Positions 8,482 through 16,983 of a stretch of 64,000 bases of DNA are shown piece after piece. The stretch spans positions 186,001 through 250,000 of the forward strand of contig NZ_WBMT01000011.1 of assembly GCF_008923185.1 (NCBI RefSeq), written 5' to 3'. The stretch comes from Actinomadura rudentiformis (GTDB taxonomy: Bacteria; Actinomycetota; Actinomycetes; Streptosporangiales; Streptosporangiaceae). The position numbers and the translations under genes were made by a program. Under the pieces are notes generated by a model. That model searched no databases. It was not told the origin of the DNA and saw only the letters and a list, made by a program, of their open reading frames with translations. Numbering within the stretch: position 1 is the stretch's first letter; each line of letters opens with the position of its first letter.

Positions 8482-8503
8482 GTGCGCGTCACCAGGGAGT
8501 GAG
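8462..8503 (+). repeat. Two perfect 21-bp tandem copies across a stop codon
   Basis: The unit beginning TGCGCGTCACCAGGGAGTGA is present twice head to tail (8462-8482 and 8483-8503). The first copy contains the phosphodiesterase stop codon, so the second copy lies in the 3' untranslated region. A degraded GAGTGAGCCCGCG echo follows twice more just downstream. Confidence 0.9.
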
Positions 8504-8615
8504 CCCGCGGCCGGGCGGGTCCGCGGCGGAGTGAGCCCGCGACCGGTGAGGTGGCGCGTACGCTGGGGCAACGTGACGATGCCAAGCGAAGCTTGTCCTT
8601 TGAAAGGGGGGCTGG

Positions 8616-9533
8616 GTGGAGGGTGTAGCGGGAGGGGACGATGCCACGCCTCTCCCTAATCCGGGCGCCGACGGTCAAACTGGCGATGTGCACCCTCTCA
8701 TCGATGTGCCCGCACTCGCCCGGTTGCTTCGCAGCGAGCCGCCGCCGATCCTCCTCGACGTACGGTGGCACCTGTCCGGACCTCCTGGAATCGACTCCTA
8801 CCGGCGTGGTCATCTGCCCGGCGCGGTCTTCGTCGACCTTGACCGGGACGTGGCCGGGCCGCCCGGCCGGGCCGGCCGGCATCCCCTCCCGGCCGCGGCC
8901 GATTTCGAGGCGGCGATGCGGCGCGCCGGGGTCTCCTCGGACCGGCCGGTCGTCGTCTACGACGACGCCGACTCGACGGCCGCCGCCCGGGTCTGGTGGT
9001 CGCTGCGGTACTTCGGGCATGAGCGCGTCCGGGTCCTGGACGGCGGTTACCACGCATGGACCGAGGCCGGGCGTACGGTCACGACGGAGGAGCCCGCGGT
9101 GAAGCCGGGTGACTTCATCGCCCAAGCCGGGCGCCTGCCGGTGCTGGACGCCGAGGGCGCCGCCGTGCTGGCCAAGTCGGGCGTGCTGCTCGACGCCCGT
9201 GCGGCTGAACGTTACCGGGGCGAGACCGAGCCCATCGATCCCGTCGCCGGCCACATCCCGGGCGCCGTCAACGCCCCCACGCACGGCAACGTGGGCGTGG
9301 ACGGGCGCTTCCTCCCGTCGCAGCTCCTCAGGGAACGATTCGCCCAGCTCGGTGCGACCGACGCGGCGGACGTGGGTGTCTACTGCGGCTCGGGGGTGAC
9401 GGCGGCGCACGAGATCCTCGCGCTCACGATCGCGGGCGTACCCGCCGCGCTGTACGTGGGGTCGTGGTCCAACTGGGTGACCGATCCCACAAACCCGGTG
9501 GCCACGGGCGAGTCAGGGGCCCACGGTCACTAA
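8616..9533 (+). CDS. Two-domain rhodanese-type sulfurtransferase
   Basis: Two rhodanese domains are present. The first is inactive-looking (PILLDVRWHL, GHLPGAVFVDLDRDVAGPPG, RPVVVYDDAD). The second carries the active-site loop CGSGVTAAHEI, with the persulfide-forming cysteine, near the C-terminus. This is the layout of thiosulfate and 3-mercaptopyruvate sulfurtransferases, and 305 residues is normal for them. GTG 8616 has a strong AAAGGGGG ribosome-binding site; GTG 8688 (VHPLIDVPALARLL) is an alternative that would remove 24 poorly conserved residues. The predicted role is sulfur transfer to cyanide or another thiophile in the cytoplasm. It lies 10 bases before the first of three membrane-protein genes. 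Confidence 0.88.
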   Translation: MEGVAGGDDATPLPNPGADGQTGDVHPLIDVPALARLLRSEPPPILLDVRWHLSGPPGIDSYRRGHLPGAVFVDLDRDVAGPPGRAGRHPLPAAADFEAAMRRAGVSSDRPVVVYDDADSTAAARVWWSLRYFGHERVRVLDGGYHAWTEAGRTVTTEEPAVKPGDFIAQAGRLPVLDAEGAAVLAKSGVLLDARAAERYRGETEPIDPVAGHIPGAVNAPTHGNVGVDGRFLPSQLLRERFAQLGATDAADVGVYCGSGVTAAHEILALTIAGVPAALYVGSWSNWVTDPTNPVATGESGAHGH

Positions 9534-9543
9534 AATCCCCGCC

Positions 9544-10221
9544 ATGTGGCGCAGGCGGTCGGTCCTTTTCATGGAAGGTCTGGCCGCCTGCCTGCTGGTG
9601 GTGGTGTGCGCCGCGATCCCGGCCTCGGCGTCGCCGTCCGCACGGGCGGATCAGCTCGCCGCGCTCCTGCGGCGTGATCCCGTCTACGTCACCGACCACG
9701 CCCCGAGGGCCCTGCCCGCGGACGCCGCCGCGCGTGTCAAGCGATCCGTCGCGCGGCTCGGCGTGCGGACGTTCGTCGTGGTCACGCCCGTCACGTACGG
9801 CGAGGACCAGGGCCCCGAGGAACTGATCTCCCTCCTCCACGACCGGCTGGACAGGGACGGGATCTACATCGTCGTGAGCCCCAACGGCAGCGGTGGCGAG
9901 GTGCGGCAGTTCGGCACCGGCCGGACGCTGAACGCCGACGACGCGTGGATCGCAGCCGACCTGGAGATGCCCTACGACGCGGGCGCGGTCGCGGTGATCG
10001 ACCGCTTCGTGGAGATCGCCCTGTCGGGCAGGGCGCGCGAACGCCGCGACAATCTGAGACCCCGCCCGCCGTCGCGGACGAGGATCAGCCTGGACGCCCA
10101 CGACCGGGCAGAACGCCGCGCGGAGCAGCGCGAACACCTGGCCTTCGGCGCCGGGACCGCACTGGGCGGAGTCCCGCTCCTCGCCTTCCTGATCTGGCGC
10201 CGCCGAAAGACGACTCGATGA
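9544..10221 (+). CDS. Exported membrane-anchored protein, first of three paralogues
   Basis: The 225-residue protein has a signal peptide or N-terminal anchor (residues 1-35), an extracytoplasmic domain with LLRRDPVYV near its start and LLHDRLDRDGIYIVV in the middle, then a C-terminal membrane span (FGAGTALGGVPLLAFLIW) and a basic tail RRRK. The domain resembles the TPM/YgcG-like fold in pattern, but I cannot prove it. Its two downstream neighbours carry the same N-terminal domain plus an extra C-terminal cysteine-containing domain that this one lacks. The stop overlaps the next start by four bases (ATGA). Function unknown. Confidence 0.72.
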   Translation: MWRRRSVLFMEGLAACLLVVVCAAIPASASPSARADQLAALLRRDPVYVTDHAPRALPADAAARVKRSVARLGVRTFVVVTPVTYGEDQGPEELISLLHDRLDRDGIYIVVSPNGSGGEVRQFGTGRTLNADDAWIAADLEMPYDAGAVAVIDRFVEIALSGRARERRDNLRPRPPSRTRISLDAHDRAERRAEQREHLAFGAGTALGGVPLLAFLIWRRRKTTR

Positions 10222-11519
10222 CCGCCTGCAAGCGAACGGCCGCCCTGCTGGCCGTGGCCTTCGCCATCCTGCTCCCAGCCGCCCCGGCCCTGGCAGTTCC
10301 GGCCCTGGCCGCTCCGGCCGTCCGCGCTGCGGCGTCGGCTGCGGAGCCTCGGCCGGTGGTGAGTTATCCGCCGGGGGCGGATCGGCGGCTTGTGCGCGTG
10401 TCCACGGCGCTTGCGCGCGATCCGTTGTTCGTCGACCCGGAGCTCGCGTTCGCCCTCGGCAAGGCGGATCGGGCTCGCCTCAGGGCGGCCATGGCGACCG
10501 CCGGCCGCGAGCTCGGCAGGCCTGTCTTCGTCGTCGTGGTCCCGAATCCCCGCGAGTCGGAGTCGCAGGGACGGAACGAGGCGCTGCTCTTCGCCTTGCA
10601 CGACCGGCTACGGCGCGACGGGTTCTATCTGATGGCGGACGCGCGGGGCTCGCTGGAGGCCGTCGGGTTCAACGTGCCGCGGTACTTCGGCTACTCCGAG
10701 CTGGACTCCGCTCCCGACTCGGATCATCCGTTCACCGGGCTCGCGGACAGGCTGATCAAGCGGCTCGATGACAGCCGGACGGCCACGACCGCGCCTCCCA
10801 CGATGCCGAATCTCTGGACACCGCCCGACCCGTTCGGCCAAGAGGACCGGTTGTCGACCCCCGAGGCCGAGCTGAAATCGCCGTTCCTCCTGGGGCTGTT
10901 CCTCATCGGGCCCCTGGCCGCCATCGCCCTCTACTGGGCCGGCCGCTGGGCGATCTCGTTCCGTTCAATCGCGCGGAAGGAGACCAAGGGAACGCGGCAG
11001 GGAGCCAGGGGAGCGCCCGCCAAGCCGACCGTGCGGTGGCTGCGCCGCACCGGAGCCGCCGAGCTGGCTCGCCTCCGCGCGATGCTCCCGGAAGCCGAGG
11101 GCGATCCAGGCCATACCTACGCGGCCTCCGCGTTCGACGCCGCACAGATTCTCTACGACGACGCGGGCGGCGATCGCGAACGGACCCTCGACCTGGTCGG
11201 GGCGATCGTCCTGGCTCGCCAAGGGCAAGCGGCCCTGGCCGACAAGGACCCCACGCCGCGCCCGCCCTGCTTCGTCAATCCTCTGCACGGCCCGTCCACC
11301 ACCCGCCGCGTGACCAAGCTCGTGCCGGGCCAGAGCCCGGTCTGCGAGTCCTGCGACGGAAAGCCTGTGAAAGACCTCCCTGCCAAGGTCCTCCGCGTAC
11401 CCGGGCCGGACGGGCCGCGTCCGCACTACAAGGTGCCCGGCGTCTGGCGCGACACGGCGTTCGGCGCCAAGGGCAAAGACTTCGTCCCCCGCGTTCTGGA
11501 GTATCTCGGTGTCGACTGA
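10218..11519 (+). CDS. Exported membrane protein, second of three paralogues, with CFxNPLHG / CxxC domain
   Basis: The 433-residue protein has a signal peptide (1-35), an extracytoplasmic domain (ALARDPLFV, then LHDRLRRDGFYLM) and a membrane span around residues 222-248 (LLGLFLIGPLAAIALYWAG). A cytoplasmic C-terminal part has a helical segment (DLVGAIVLARQGQAALA), then PPCFVNPLHG, a CESC pair and PGVWRDTAFG. The Cys, His, Cys, Cys set looks like a possible zinc site. The same C-terminal set recurs in the next gene. ATG 10218 overlaps the previous stop, and the 3' end overlaps the next gene by 11 bases, so the three form one operon. Confidence 0.74.
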   Translation: MTACKRTAALLAVAFAILLPAAPALAVPALAAPAVRAAASAAEPRPVVSYPPGADRRLVRVSTALARDPLFVDPELAFALGKADRARLRAAMATAGRELGRPVFVVVVPNPRESESQGRNEALLFALHDRLRRDGFYLMADARGSLEAVGFNVPRYFGYSELDSAPDSDHPFTGLADRLIKRLDDSRTATTAPPTMPNLWTPPDPFGQEDRLSTPEAELKSPFLLGLFLIGPLAAIALYWAGRWAISFRSIARKETKGTRQGARGAPAKPTVRWLRRTGAAELARLRAMLPEAEGDPGHTYAASAFDAAQILYDDAGGDRERTLDLVGAIVLARQGQAALADKDPTPRPPCFVNPLHGPSTTRRVTKLVPGQSPVCESCDGKPVKDLPAKVLRVPGPDGPRPHYKVPGVWRDTAFGAKGKDFVPRVLEYLGVD

Positions 11520-12696
11520 ACCCTCGTCCGGCGAACGCCTCGCCGCGGCACTGCGACGTTCCCCGATCTACGTGGACCCCTCGCTCGCCGACGCACTGCC
11601 CAAGGCCGAGCGTGCCCGCCTCCTCGCCAAGCTGCGCAAGGCCCCGGCACCGGTCTACGTGCTCCTCGTACCCCTGATCAAGGGCGGTACGTGGACCGAT
11701 CCCGACCAGCTCGCCAGTGTCGTCCACGGCAGGCTCGGCCGCGACGGCATCTTCATCACCCTGGACGAGGACTCTGACGATCTGGCCGCCCGCGAATGGG
11801 GCGGCGACCACCAGGCACGGGACGCGGCGTGGGCGGCGAGCCTCGACGACTCGCTCCGCGACGCCCCTCTCGCGGCCAAGCTCTCCCACACCGTCGATCT
11901 GATCATCGCCGGTACGGGCACCCAGGAGTACAAGCGGCTCTCTGCCGAGATCGACCGTCGCTACCGCAGCCGCCGCCCGTCACCGGCCCCGGCGGCCCCC
12001 GCGGCCCGGTCCGAGGACACCGACCTCACGCTCCCGCTGACCGCCGTGGGCGTGGCGGTGGCCGGCGGTCTGGCCGGTCTCCTGCTCTGGCGCCACCGCC
12101 GGGCGGCCGCGGTCGAACGAGCCGAAGGCGGCCTCCTCCTGCCCCGCGCGGTCTTCGCCACTGCCAACCGCGCCTCCGAGGACCAGCTCCGCGACCAGGC
12201 GTCCCACGAGGTCATCACGTTCGGCGAGCTTCTCGACGAGGTGAACGTCACGGGTGAACGTGCGAACGCCCTCATGACCCGTGCCCTCGACGCGTACCAG
12301 GCGGCGGGCAAGGTGCTGGACTCGGCCACCGGCGTGCCCGACCTCGCGGGCGTCCTGGTCCTGGTCGACCAGGGCCGCGACGCTCTCGCCTCCGCCCGCG
12401 CGGTCTCCGGAGGCGGCAGGGAGGTCCCGCCCAGCCCCCTCTGCTTCTTCAACCCCCTCCACGGCGACGCCGCCGTCGATCTCGACTGGCGCCCGGTCGG
12501 GACGCGCAACCGCCTGCGGATCAAGACGTGCCGCGACTGCGCCAAAGCCGCCCGTGCCAAGAAGACACCGCAGGCCCTCCTGGACGACGGCGTTCCGTAC
12601 TTCGAGACCGGCAGCGTCTGGGCCGAGACCGGCTACGGCCACCTCCGCGACGACCTGATCGAACGGGTCCAGCGCGGCGACCGTAAAAAATCCTGA
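11509..12696 (+). CDS. Membrane protein, third of three paralogues, with CFxNPLHG / CxxC domain
   Basis: The 395-residue protein starts at GTG 11509 inside the end of the previous gene. The N-terminal domain repeats the family pattern (ALRRSPIYVDPSLADAL, then VHGRLGRDGIFIT), but no signal peptide precedes it, so its membrane topology may rely on the single span near residues 175-195 (LPLTAVGVAVAGGLAGLLLW). The C-terminal part repeats VLVLVDQGRDALA, PLCFFNPLHG, a CRDC pair and GSVWAETGYG. No catalytic family is recognised. Together with the two upstream genes it looks like a set of membrane partners that arose by duplication. Confidence 0.74.
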   Translation: MSTEPSSGERLAAALRRSPIYVDPSLADALPKAERARLLAKLRKAPAPVYVLLVPLIKGGTWTDPDQLASVVHGRLGRDGIFITLDEDSDDLAAREWGGDHQARDAAWAASLDDSLRDAPLAAKLSHTVDLIIAGTGTQEYKRLSAEIDRRYRSRRPSPAPAAPAARSEDTDLTLPLTAVGVAVAGGLAGLLLWRHRRAAAVERAEGGLLLPRAVFATANRASEDQLRDQASHEVITFGELLDEVNVTGERANALMTRALDAYQAAGKVLDSATGVPDLAGVLVLVDQGRDALASARAVSGGGREVPPSPLCFFNPLHGDAAVDLDWRPVGTRNRLRIKTCRDCAKAARAKKTPQALLDDGVPYFETGSVWAETGYGHLRDDLIERVQRGDRKKS

Positions 12697-12772
12697 GCGG
12701 CCTGTCGAATCCGGCGGTTCCCGTTCGACCTCTCCGTGAAGGCATCCATCAAGTGAGCACGCAGGGAGAGAC

Positions 12773-13366
12773 ATGGACATCCTCGCCACCCTCAAGGCCG
12801 AACGCCTCAGCATCGCCGACTTCCTCGACGGCCTCGACGACCACGAATGGGACGTGGCCTCCCTCTGCGACGGCTGGACCGTGCGCGACGTGGCCGCCCA
12901 CCTGACCACCTCCACCCGCAGCACCCTCGGCGGGACGATCAAGGGCGTGATCCGGGCGCGCGGCAACTGGAACCGCATGAACGCCGACGAGGCCCGCCGG
13001 CACGCCGCCCGCTACACCCCCGCCGAAATCATCGCCCAGATCCGCGAGACCGCAGGCTCGGACAAGCGTGCCCCTGGCGCCGGGCCCATGGATCCGCTCG
13101 TCGACTTCCTCGTCCACGGCCAGGACATCGCCCGCCCCCTGGGACGCCCCCGGACGATGCCCATCGAGGCTGCGGTCGCGTCCCTCGAACACGTCCACAA
13201 CAGCGCGTTCTACGGCGCCCGCAAGCGGTTCCGCGGCACGAGGCTGATCGCCACCGACGCCGACTGGCAGGCCGGCGAAGGCTCGGACGAGATCCGTGGC
13301 CCTGTCGCGGACCTTCTCCTCCTGGCCACCGGCCGCACCACGGCCGTCCCCCATCTCACCCCCTGA
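12773..13366 (+). CDS. Maleylpyruvate isomerase-like (DinB/MDMPI fold) protein
   Basis: The 197-residue protein starts MDILATLKAERLSIADFLDGL and carries the hallmark SLCDGWTVRDVAAHLTT, where the His is the metal ligand typical of mycothiol-dependent maleylpyruvate isomerase N-terminal domains; FLVHGQDIARPLG supplies a second conserved His. Such proteins are abundant in actinomycetes and often use mycothiol as cofactor, but most have no known substrate. The AGGGAGAG ribosome-binding site supports ATG 12773. It stands alone, convergent with the CHAT gene 45 bases away. Confidence 0.82.
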   Translation: MDILATLKAERLSIADFLDGLDDHEWDVASLCDGWTVRDVAAHLTTSTRSTLGGTIKGVIRARGNWNRMNADEARRHAARYTPAEIIAQIRETAGSDKRAPGAGPMDPLVDFLVHGQDIARPLGRPRTMPIEAAVASLEHVHNSAFYGARKRFRGTRLIATDADWQAGEGSDEIRGPVADLLLLATGRTTAVPHLTP

Positions 13367-13411
13367 CCCAAACCGATCCGGGCCCAAGGCTCGGTGTATT
13401 TCAACGGCCTG

Positions 13412-15880
13412 TCAGCCGGCGCCGAAGCATTGGAAGCCGGTTATGCCGGGGGTGCGAGGAGCGGCGGCCAGGGCTTGGGCGGGGGAGTGGCCCGCGGCGA
13501 GGGCCTGATGGAAGGCGAGCATGAACGGTGGTGTCGCCTCGTCTCGTACGGGAGTGACGCTGGCGATCACGGTTGCGGTGCCGAGGGCGAGGAGGGTGCC
13601 GACCATGCCGGCGACGGAGTCGGTTTCGGCGCGGCCCAGGTCGCAGGCTGAGAGGACCACGACGTGGGGCGGGGCCTCCAGCTCTTCCAGGTCGTACCCC
13701 ATCAGAGGGCCGTCGGCGAGATGCAGGCGGGAGAAGAGGGCGTTGCCGTCGCGGAACTCGCCGTGCGCGGCGATGTGCGCGAGGGCGGCGTTGTTGAGGG
13801 CGGCCCGCACGTCCTCGGCACGGCGGGGTGTGAGGGCACCGGGGTGGAGCCGGTGGAGGGCCCGGATCTCTGCGGCGGCGTGCGAGAGATCCGGTCCGTG
13901 GGCGAGGACCACGTGATCCCCGATCGGGCGTTGGCGGTGGGCGAGCAGCCAGGAGGCCGCTGAGGGGACGACGGTGAACGGGCGGTCGAGGAGGGCGGCC
14001 CAGGGCAGCGTGTGCAGGGCGCCGGTAGGGGCTATGACGGGGACCCGGTCGGCGAGGGCGGACTGGACCGGATCGAGGAGGAGTTTCTCGAGGCGGGCTG
14101 ATGCTTGGACCTGGGCGGAGAGGGCCTGGTCGTCGTCGGGGTCGGCGGCCAGACGGCGGCTCGCGGCCCGGAGCAGGCTGGTGTGGGTCATGGCCTCCGC
14201 GAACGGGCCCAGGTGATGGCGTCGGGGGCGGCCTCCGGAGACGGTGATCGCGTGCAGTTCGGGGCCGATCCGGACGTACTCCAGCAGTGCACGGTCACCT
14301 CCGCCATCGCGGTCGCTGAGAGCGTCGATGAGTTCCGGGATGCCGGGGTTGTACGCGGGGTGCGTGACGGAGTGCCGCCGCGTCGTGGTGCGGATCTGGG
14401 ATTCGAGGTCGTCCAGACGATGACCGTCCTCGGCGCTGGTCTCGCGGAGTTCGGTGAGGAGTGCGGCTCGTTCGGGATCGGAGGCGCGGGAGGTCAGCGG
14501 GCGCCGTGCCAGGGCTCTCTGGCGTTCCTCTGCGGTGAGGAGCTCGCGGGCGGAACGGGCCAGGTGAAGGCCCAGGGCGGCGAGTTCGGAGCCCAGACCT
14601 GCCGCGCGGGCTCTCAGGTCCGCCGCGCTCAGCGCCTCGGCGTGTTCTTCGAGGACGTGGAGTCCGGACCAGATCGCGCTGAGCGCACCGCGCCGGTCCT
14701 GGCGTGCCCAGTGTTCGAGGGCGATGGCGTGGTAGGCGGCGACCCGGAGCGCGGCCGGCCCGGTCATGCGGGCTCTGCTCAGCGGTGTGAGCAGGTGGCC
14801 GGCCGGGCGCTTGAGGTGGAGGGCCACGCGGGCCGCGATGATGCGGGCTTCGGCGGACGCCTCCAGCCAGCCGCCGCGTTCGAGACGTTCGGCGGTGGCG
14901 GACGCCGTGCGGAGCAGCACCGTCGAGCGGTCGCCCTCGGCCCAGCGGGCGCGGAGGAGGAGATGTTCGGCGAGGAGCATCCAGCCGGTGCGTTCCTGGG
15001 CGGCGAAGGCGGCGCGGGCTCGTTCCGCCGTCGCCGCGGCTCGTTCAGGATCTCCGTCGGCGAGCTCGGCATGGGCGAGCAGGAGCAGGCCGTCGGCCAC
15101 GTCGCAGGCGTAGCCGTGGGCTGTCGCGTCCGCGAGGGCTGTGGTGAGAAGGGGCCGGGCCTCGGCGGGCAGCCCGGCCCTGATGAGGGTCTCCGATTGG
15201 TCGAGACGGGTTTGCGCGAGGCGTTCTCCCGTCAGGTCGGGCTCGGCTTCGGCATAGAGCCTGAGCGCACGGGAGAAGTTGCCGCGCCGGGAGGCCACGA
15301 ACGCGAGGTTCGCCCTGGCCATCGCGGTCTGGTGCTGGAGGTCGGCCGCCGAGCCGACCGTGACCGCTTCGGCCAGCAGTGACTCGGCGGCGGGCAGATC
15401 GGCGTGGAGTGCGCGGGCCAGGCCTAGGTTGGTGAGGAGGCCCATCAACGTGACCGGGTCGCCACCCGAACGGAGCCGGGACAGCGCGGGAGCGGCGGCC
15501 TGGTGCGCCTCGGCGAGACGTCCCGCTCTTGCCAGGGCACCGGCGAGGTTGGCGGCGAGCCTGTCCGCGTCCTCGCCGGTAAGGATGCCTTCGGCCTGCG
15601 CTGCCGCCGCGAGTGCGTTCGGGATGTCACCGCGTGCGGCGAGGAGACCCACGAGGTTCATGCGGACCTGTGCTGCGGCGTAGGTGTTCCCCGACGACTC
15701 GGCTTCGGTGAGGGCTTGCCGGAGATGGCCGAGACCCTCGTCGAGGAGGCCCAGTTCGTTCGCCGCCAGTGCCGCCGCGCGCAGCACCAGCGGACGGTCG
15801 CCGGTGGACGCGAGGAGGGACAACGCGCGGTCGTACGCGGCGGGAGGATCGGTTACCGCGAGCCGGATGAGATCGGTCAA
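13412..15880 (-). CDS. TPR-repeat CHAT-domain protein (caspase-like cysteine protease fold)
   Basis: About 822 residues. The N-terminal two thirds is alpha-helical with repeated TPR-like helix pairs (ALRLYAEAEPDLTGERLAQ; ALAHAELADGDPERAAAT). The C-terminal part is a CHAT domain with the catalytic His in HIAAHGEF (about residue 706) and the catalytic Cys in VVLSACDLGRAE (about 746), followed by the usual GMVGTLLALGTATVIAS. CHAT proteins are caspase relatives that cleave partners when a sensor is triggered. The start was placed at TTG 15880, which overlaps the TGA of the upstream gene (TTGA); no ATG or GTG lies near the domain start. It is the last gene of the sigma factor operon. Confidence 0.88.
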   Translation of the reverse strand: MTDLIRLAVTDPPAAYDRALSLLASTGDRPLVLRAAALAANELGLLDEGLGHLRQALTEAESSGNTYAAAQVRMNLVGLLAARGDIPNALAAAAQAEGILTGEDADRLAANLAGALARAGRLAEAHQAAAPALSRLRSGGDPVTLMGLLTNLGLARALHADLPAAESLLAEAVTVGSAADLQHQTAMARANLAFVASRRGNFSRALRLYAEAEPDLTGERLAQTRLDQSETLIRAGLPAEARPLLTTALADATAHGYACDVADGLLLLAHAELADGDPERAAATAERARAAFAAQERTGWMLLAEHLLLRARWAEGDRSTVLLRTASATAERLERGGWLEASAEARIIAARVALHLKRPAGHLLTPLSRARMTGPAALRVAAYHAIALEHWARQDRRGALSAIWSGLHVLEEHAEALSAADLRARAAGLGSELAALGLHLARSARELLTAEERQRALARRPLTSRASDPERAALLTELRETSAEDGHRLDDLESQIRTTTRRHSVTHPAYNPGIPELIDALSDRDGGGDRALLEYVRIGPELHAITVSGGRPRRHHLGPFAEAMTHTSLLRAASRRLAADPDDDQALSAQVQASARLEKLLLDPVQSALADRVPVIAPTGALHTLPWAALLDRPFTVVPSAASWLLAHRQRPIGDHVVLAHGPDLSHAAAEIRALHRLHPGALTPRRAEDVRAALNNAALAHIAAHGEFRDGNALFSRLHLADGPLMGYDLEELEAPPHVVVLSACDLGRAETDSVAGMVGTLLALGTATVIASVTPVRDEATPPFMLAFHQALAAGHSPAQALAAAPRTPGITGFQCFGAG

Positions 15881-16329
15881 AGGCGTACCCAGCTCGTCAC
15901 GACCGACGTGGCGTCGGAGAGGTGGAACTCGAGACTGACCAGGCCCTCGGGGACCCGCGGAAGCACGAACTGACCCGCCTTGTCCGTACGGGTGGAAAGG
16001 ACGTCGTGCGCATAGGTGAGATGGCGGACGCGTACGTGAGCGTCGCAGGCCGGTACGAGACGGCCGGTGAGTTCGCGGTTCGAGCGCTCCGTCCCGGTCA
16101 CCTCGATCTCCACGGACAGCTCCGTGCCGGCGAACGTCAGCAGGCGGGTGGTGACGCCGCGGACACCGGCGGGCAACGGCCGGTTGTGGTCGTCGGCGAG
16201 TTCCGCGAGAGCGGCGTCCGGCCGGCGCCAGGTGATCGCTGAACGGCCCGCGGCGAGGACGTCCTCGGGGATCGGGTCCAGGGCTTGGAACGCGGCGCGC
16301 AGCCGGACGAGGAGTTCGTCTTCGTTCAT
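15877..16329 (-). CDS. Small protein between ECF sigma factor and CHAT protein, beta-rich C-terminus
   Basis: The 150-residue protein starts MNEDELLVRLRAAFQALDP. It has an N-terminal helix of the kind that often precedes regulatory domains next to sigma factors, and a beta-sandwich-like C-terminal half (TDKAGQFVLPRVPEGLVSLE), similar to carboxypeptidase regulatory-like domains. There is no signal peptide or membrane span. ATG 16329 overlaps the sigma factor stop (ATGA), and the stop overlaps the TTG start of the CHAT gene, so all three are translationally coupled. It could act as a soluble anti-sigma factor or as an adaptor for the CHAT protein; neither is shown. Confidence 0.75.
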   Translation of the reverse strand: MNEDELLVRLRAAFQALDPIPEDVLAAGRSAITWRRPDAALAELADDHNRPLPAGVRGVTTRLLTFAGTELSVEIEVTGTERSNRELTGRLVPACDAHVRVRHLTYAHDVLSTRTDKAGQFVLPRVPEGLVSLEFHLSDATSVVTSWVRL

Positions 16330-16877
16330 CGCGGCAACCTCCGCTGCAGGTTGTCCAGGCAGCGGGCACGCGTCGGGCCGATGCTGCCGATGGGGATGTC
16401 GAGCGCGGCGGCCAGTTCGGCGTAGCTCGGCGCGAGGGCGAGCATGCGCAGCAGCACCTGGCAACGGCGGGGCAACGCCTGCAACGCCGCCGCGACGTCA
16501 CCGAGGCGTTCGCGGGCGAGGAGGATCTGCTCGGGCGGGGGAGCGGCGTCCTCGCGGACGTCGTACGGGAGCCGCCGCGTGCCGCTGCGCTGGGCCGTGC
16601 GCAGGCTCTCGCGCCGGGCGGTGGTCGCGAGCCAGCCGCCCACGGCGCCCGGCTCGGCGATCTGGTCCATGCGTTCGATCAGGCGCAACCAGGTCATCTG
16701 CACGACGTCGCCGCCGTCGGCCTCGTTCAGCCCGAACGAGCGCGCGATCGACCACAGCAGCCCGCTGTACCGGTCGACCAGCCGGCTCCAGGCGGCGCCG
16801 TCCCCGTCGCGCGCCCGGACGACCAGGTCGGCCGTCGCTTCGTCCAGTTGCTCGTGCAGTTCCTCTTCCAGGGCCAT
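16326..16877 (-). CDS. ECF-type RNA polymerase sigma factor
   Basis: The 183-residue protein has sigma region 2 (DRYSGLLWSIARSFGLNEAD, then VVQMTWLRLIERM) and region 4 with a helix-turn-helix (PRRCQVLLRMLALAPSYAEL, then IGSIGPTRARCLDNLQRRL), so it is a two-domain ECF factor. A GCGAGGAG ribosome-binding site precedes ATG 16877. It heads a coupled operon with the small beta-rich protein and the CHAT protein, and a subtilase gene lies 106 bases upstream on the same strand. It likely directs transcription of this cluster under a stress, but no anti-sigma factor of a known family is seen. Confidence 0.9.
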   Translation of the reverse strand: MALEEELHEQLDEATADLVVRARDGDGAAWSRLVDRYSGLLWSIARSFGLNEADGGDVVQMTWLRLIERMDQIAEPGAVGGWLATTARRESLRTAQRSGTRRLPYDVREDAAPPPEQILLARERLGDVAAALQALPRRCQVLLRMLALAPSYAELAAALDIPIGSIGPTRARCLDNLQRRLPR

Positions 16878-16983
16878 CGCCGTCTCCTCGCGAGGCCCCC
16901 CGCTGATCGACGACCTTAGGGGTGCGACCTGGCGATGCCGGTGCGGAGACGCGCGCGGTTATCGCTTCGCCGCCGTGCTGTGC

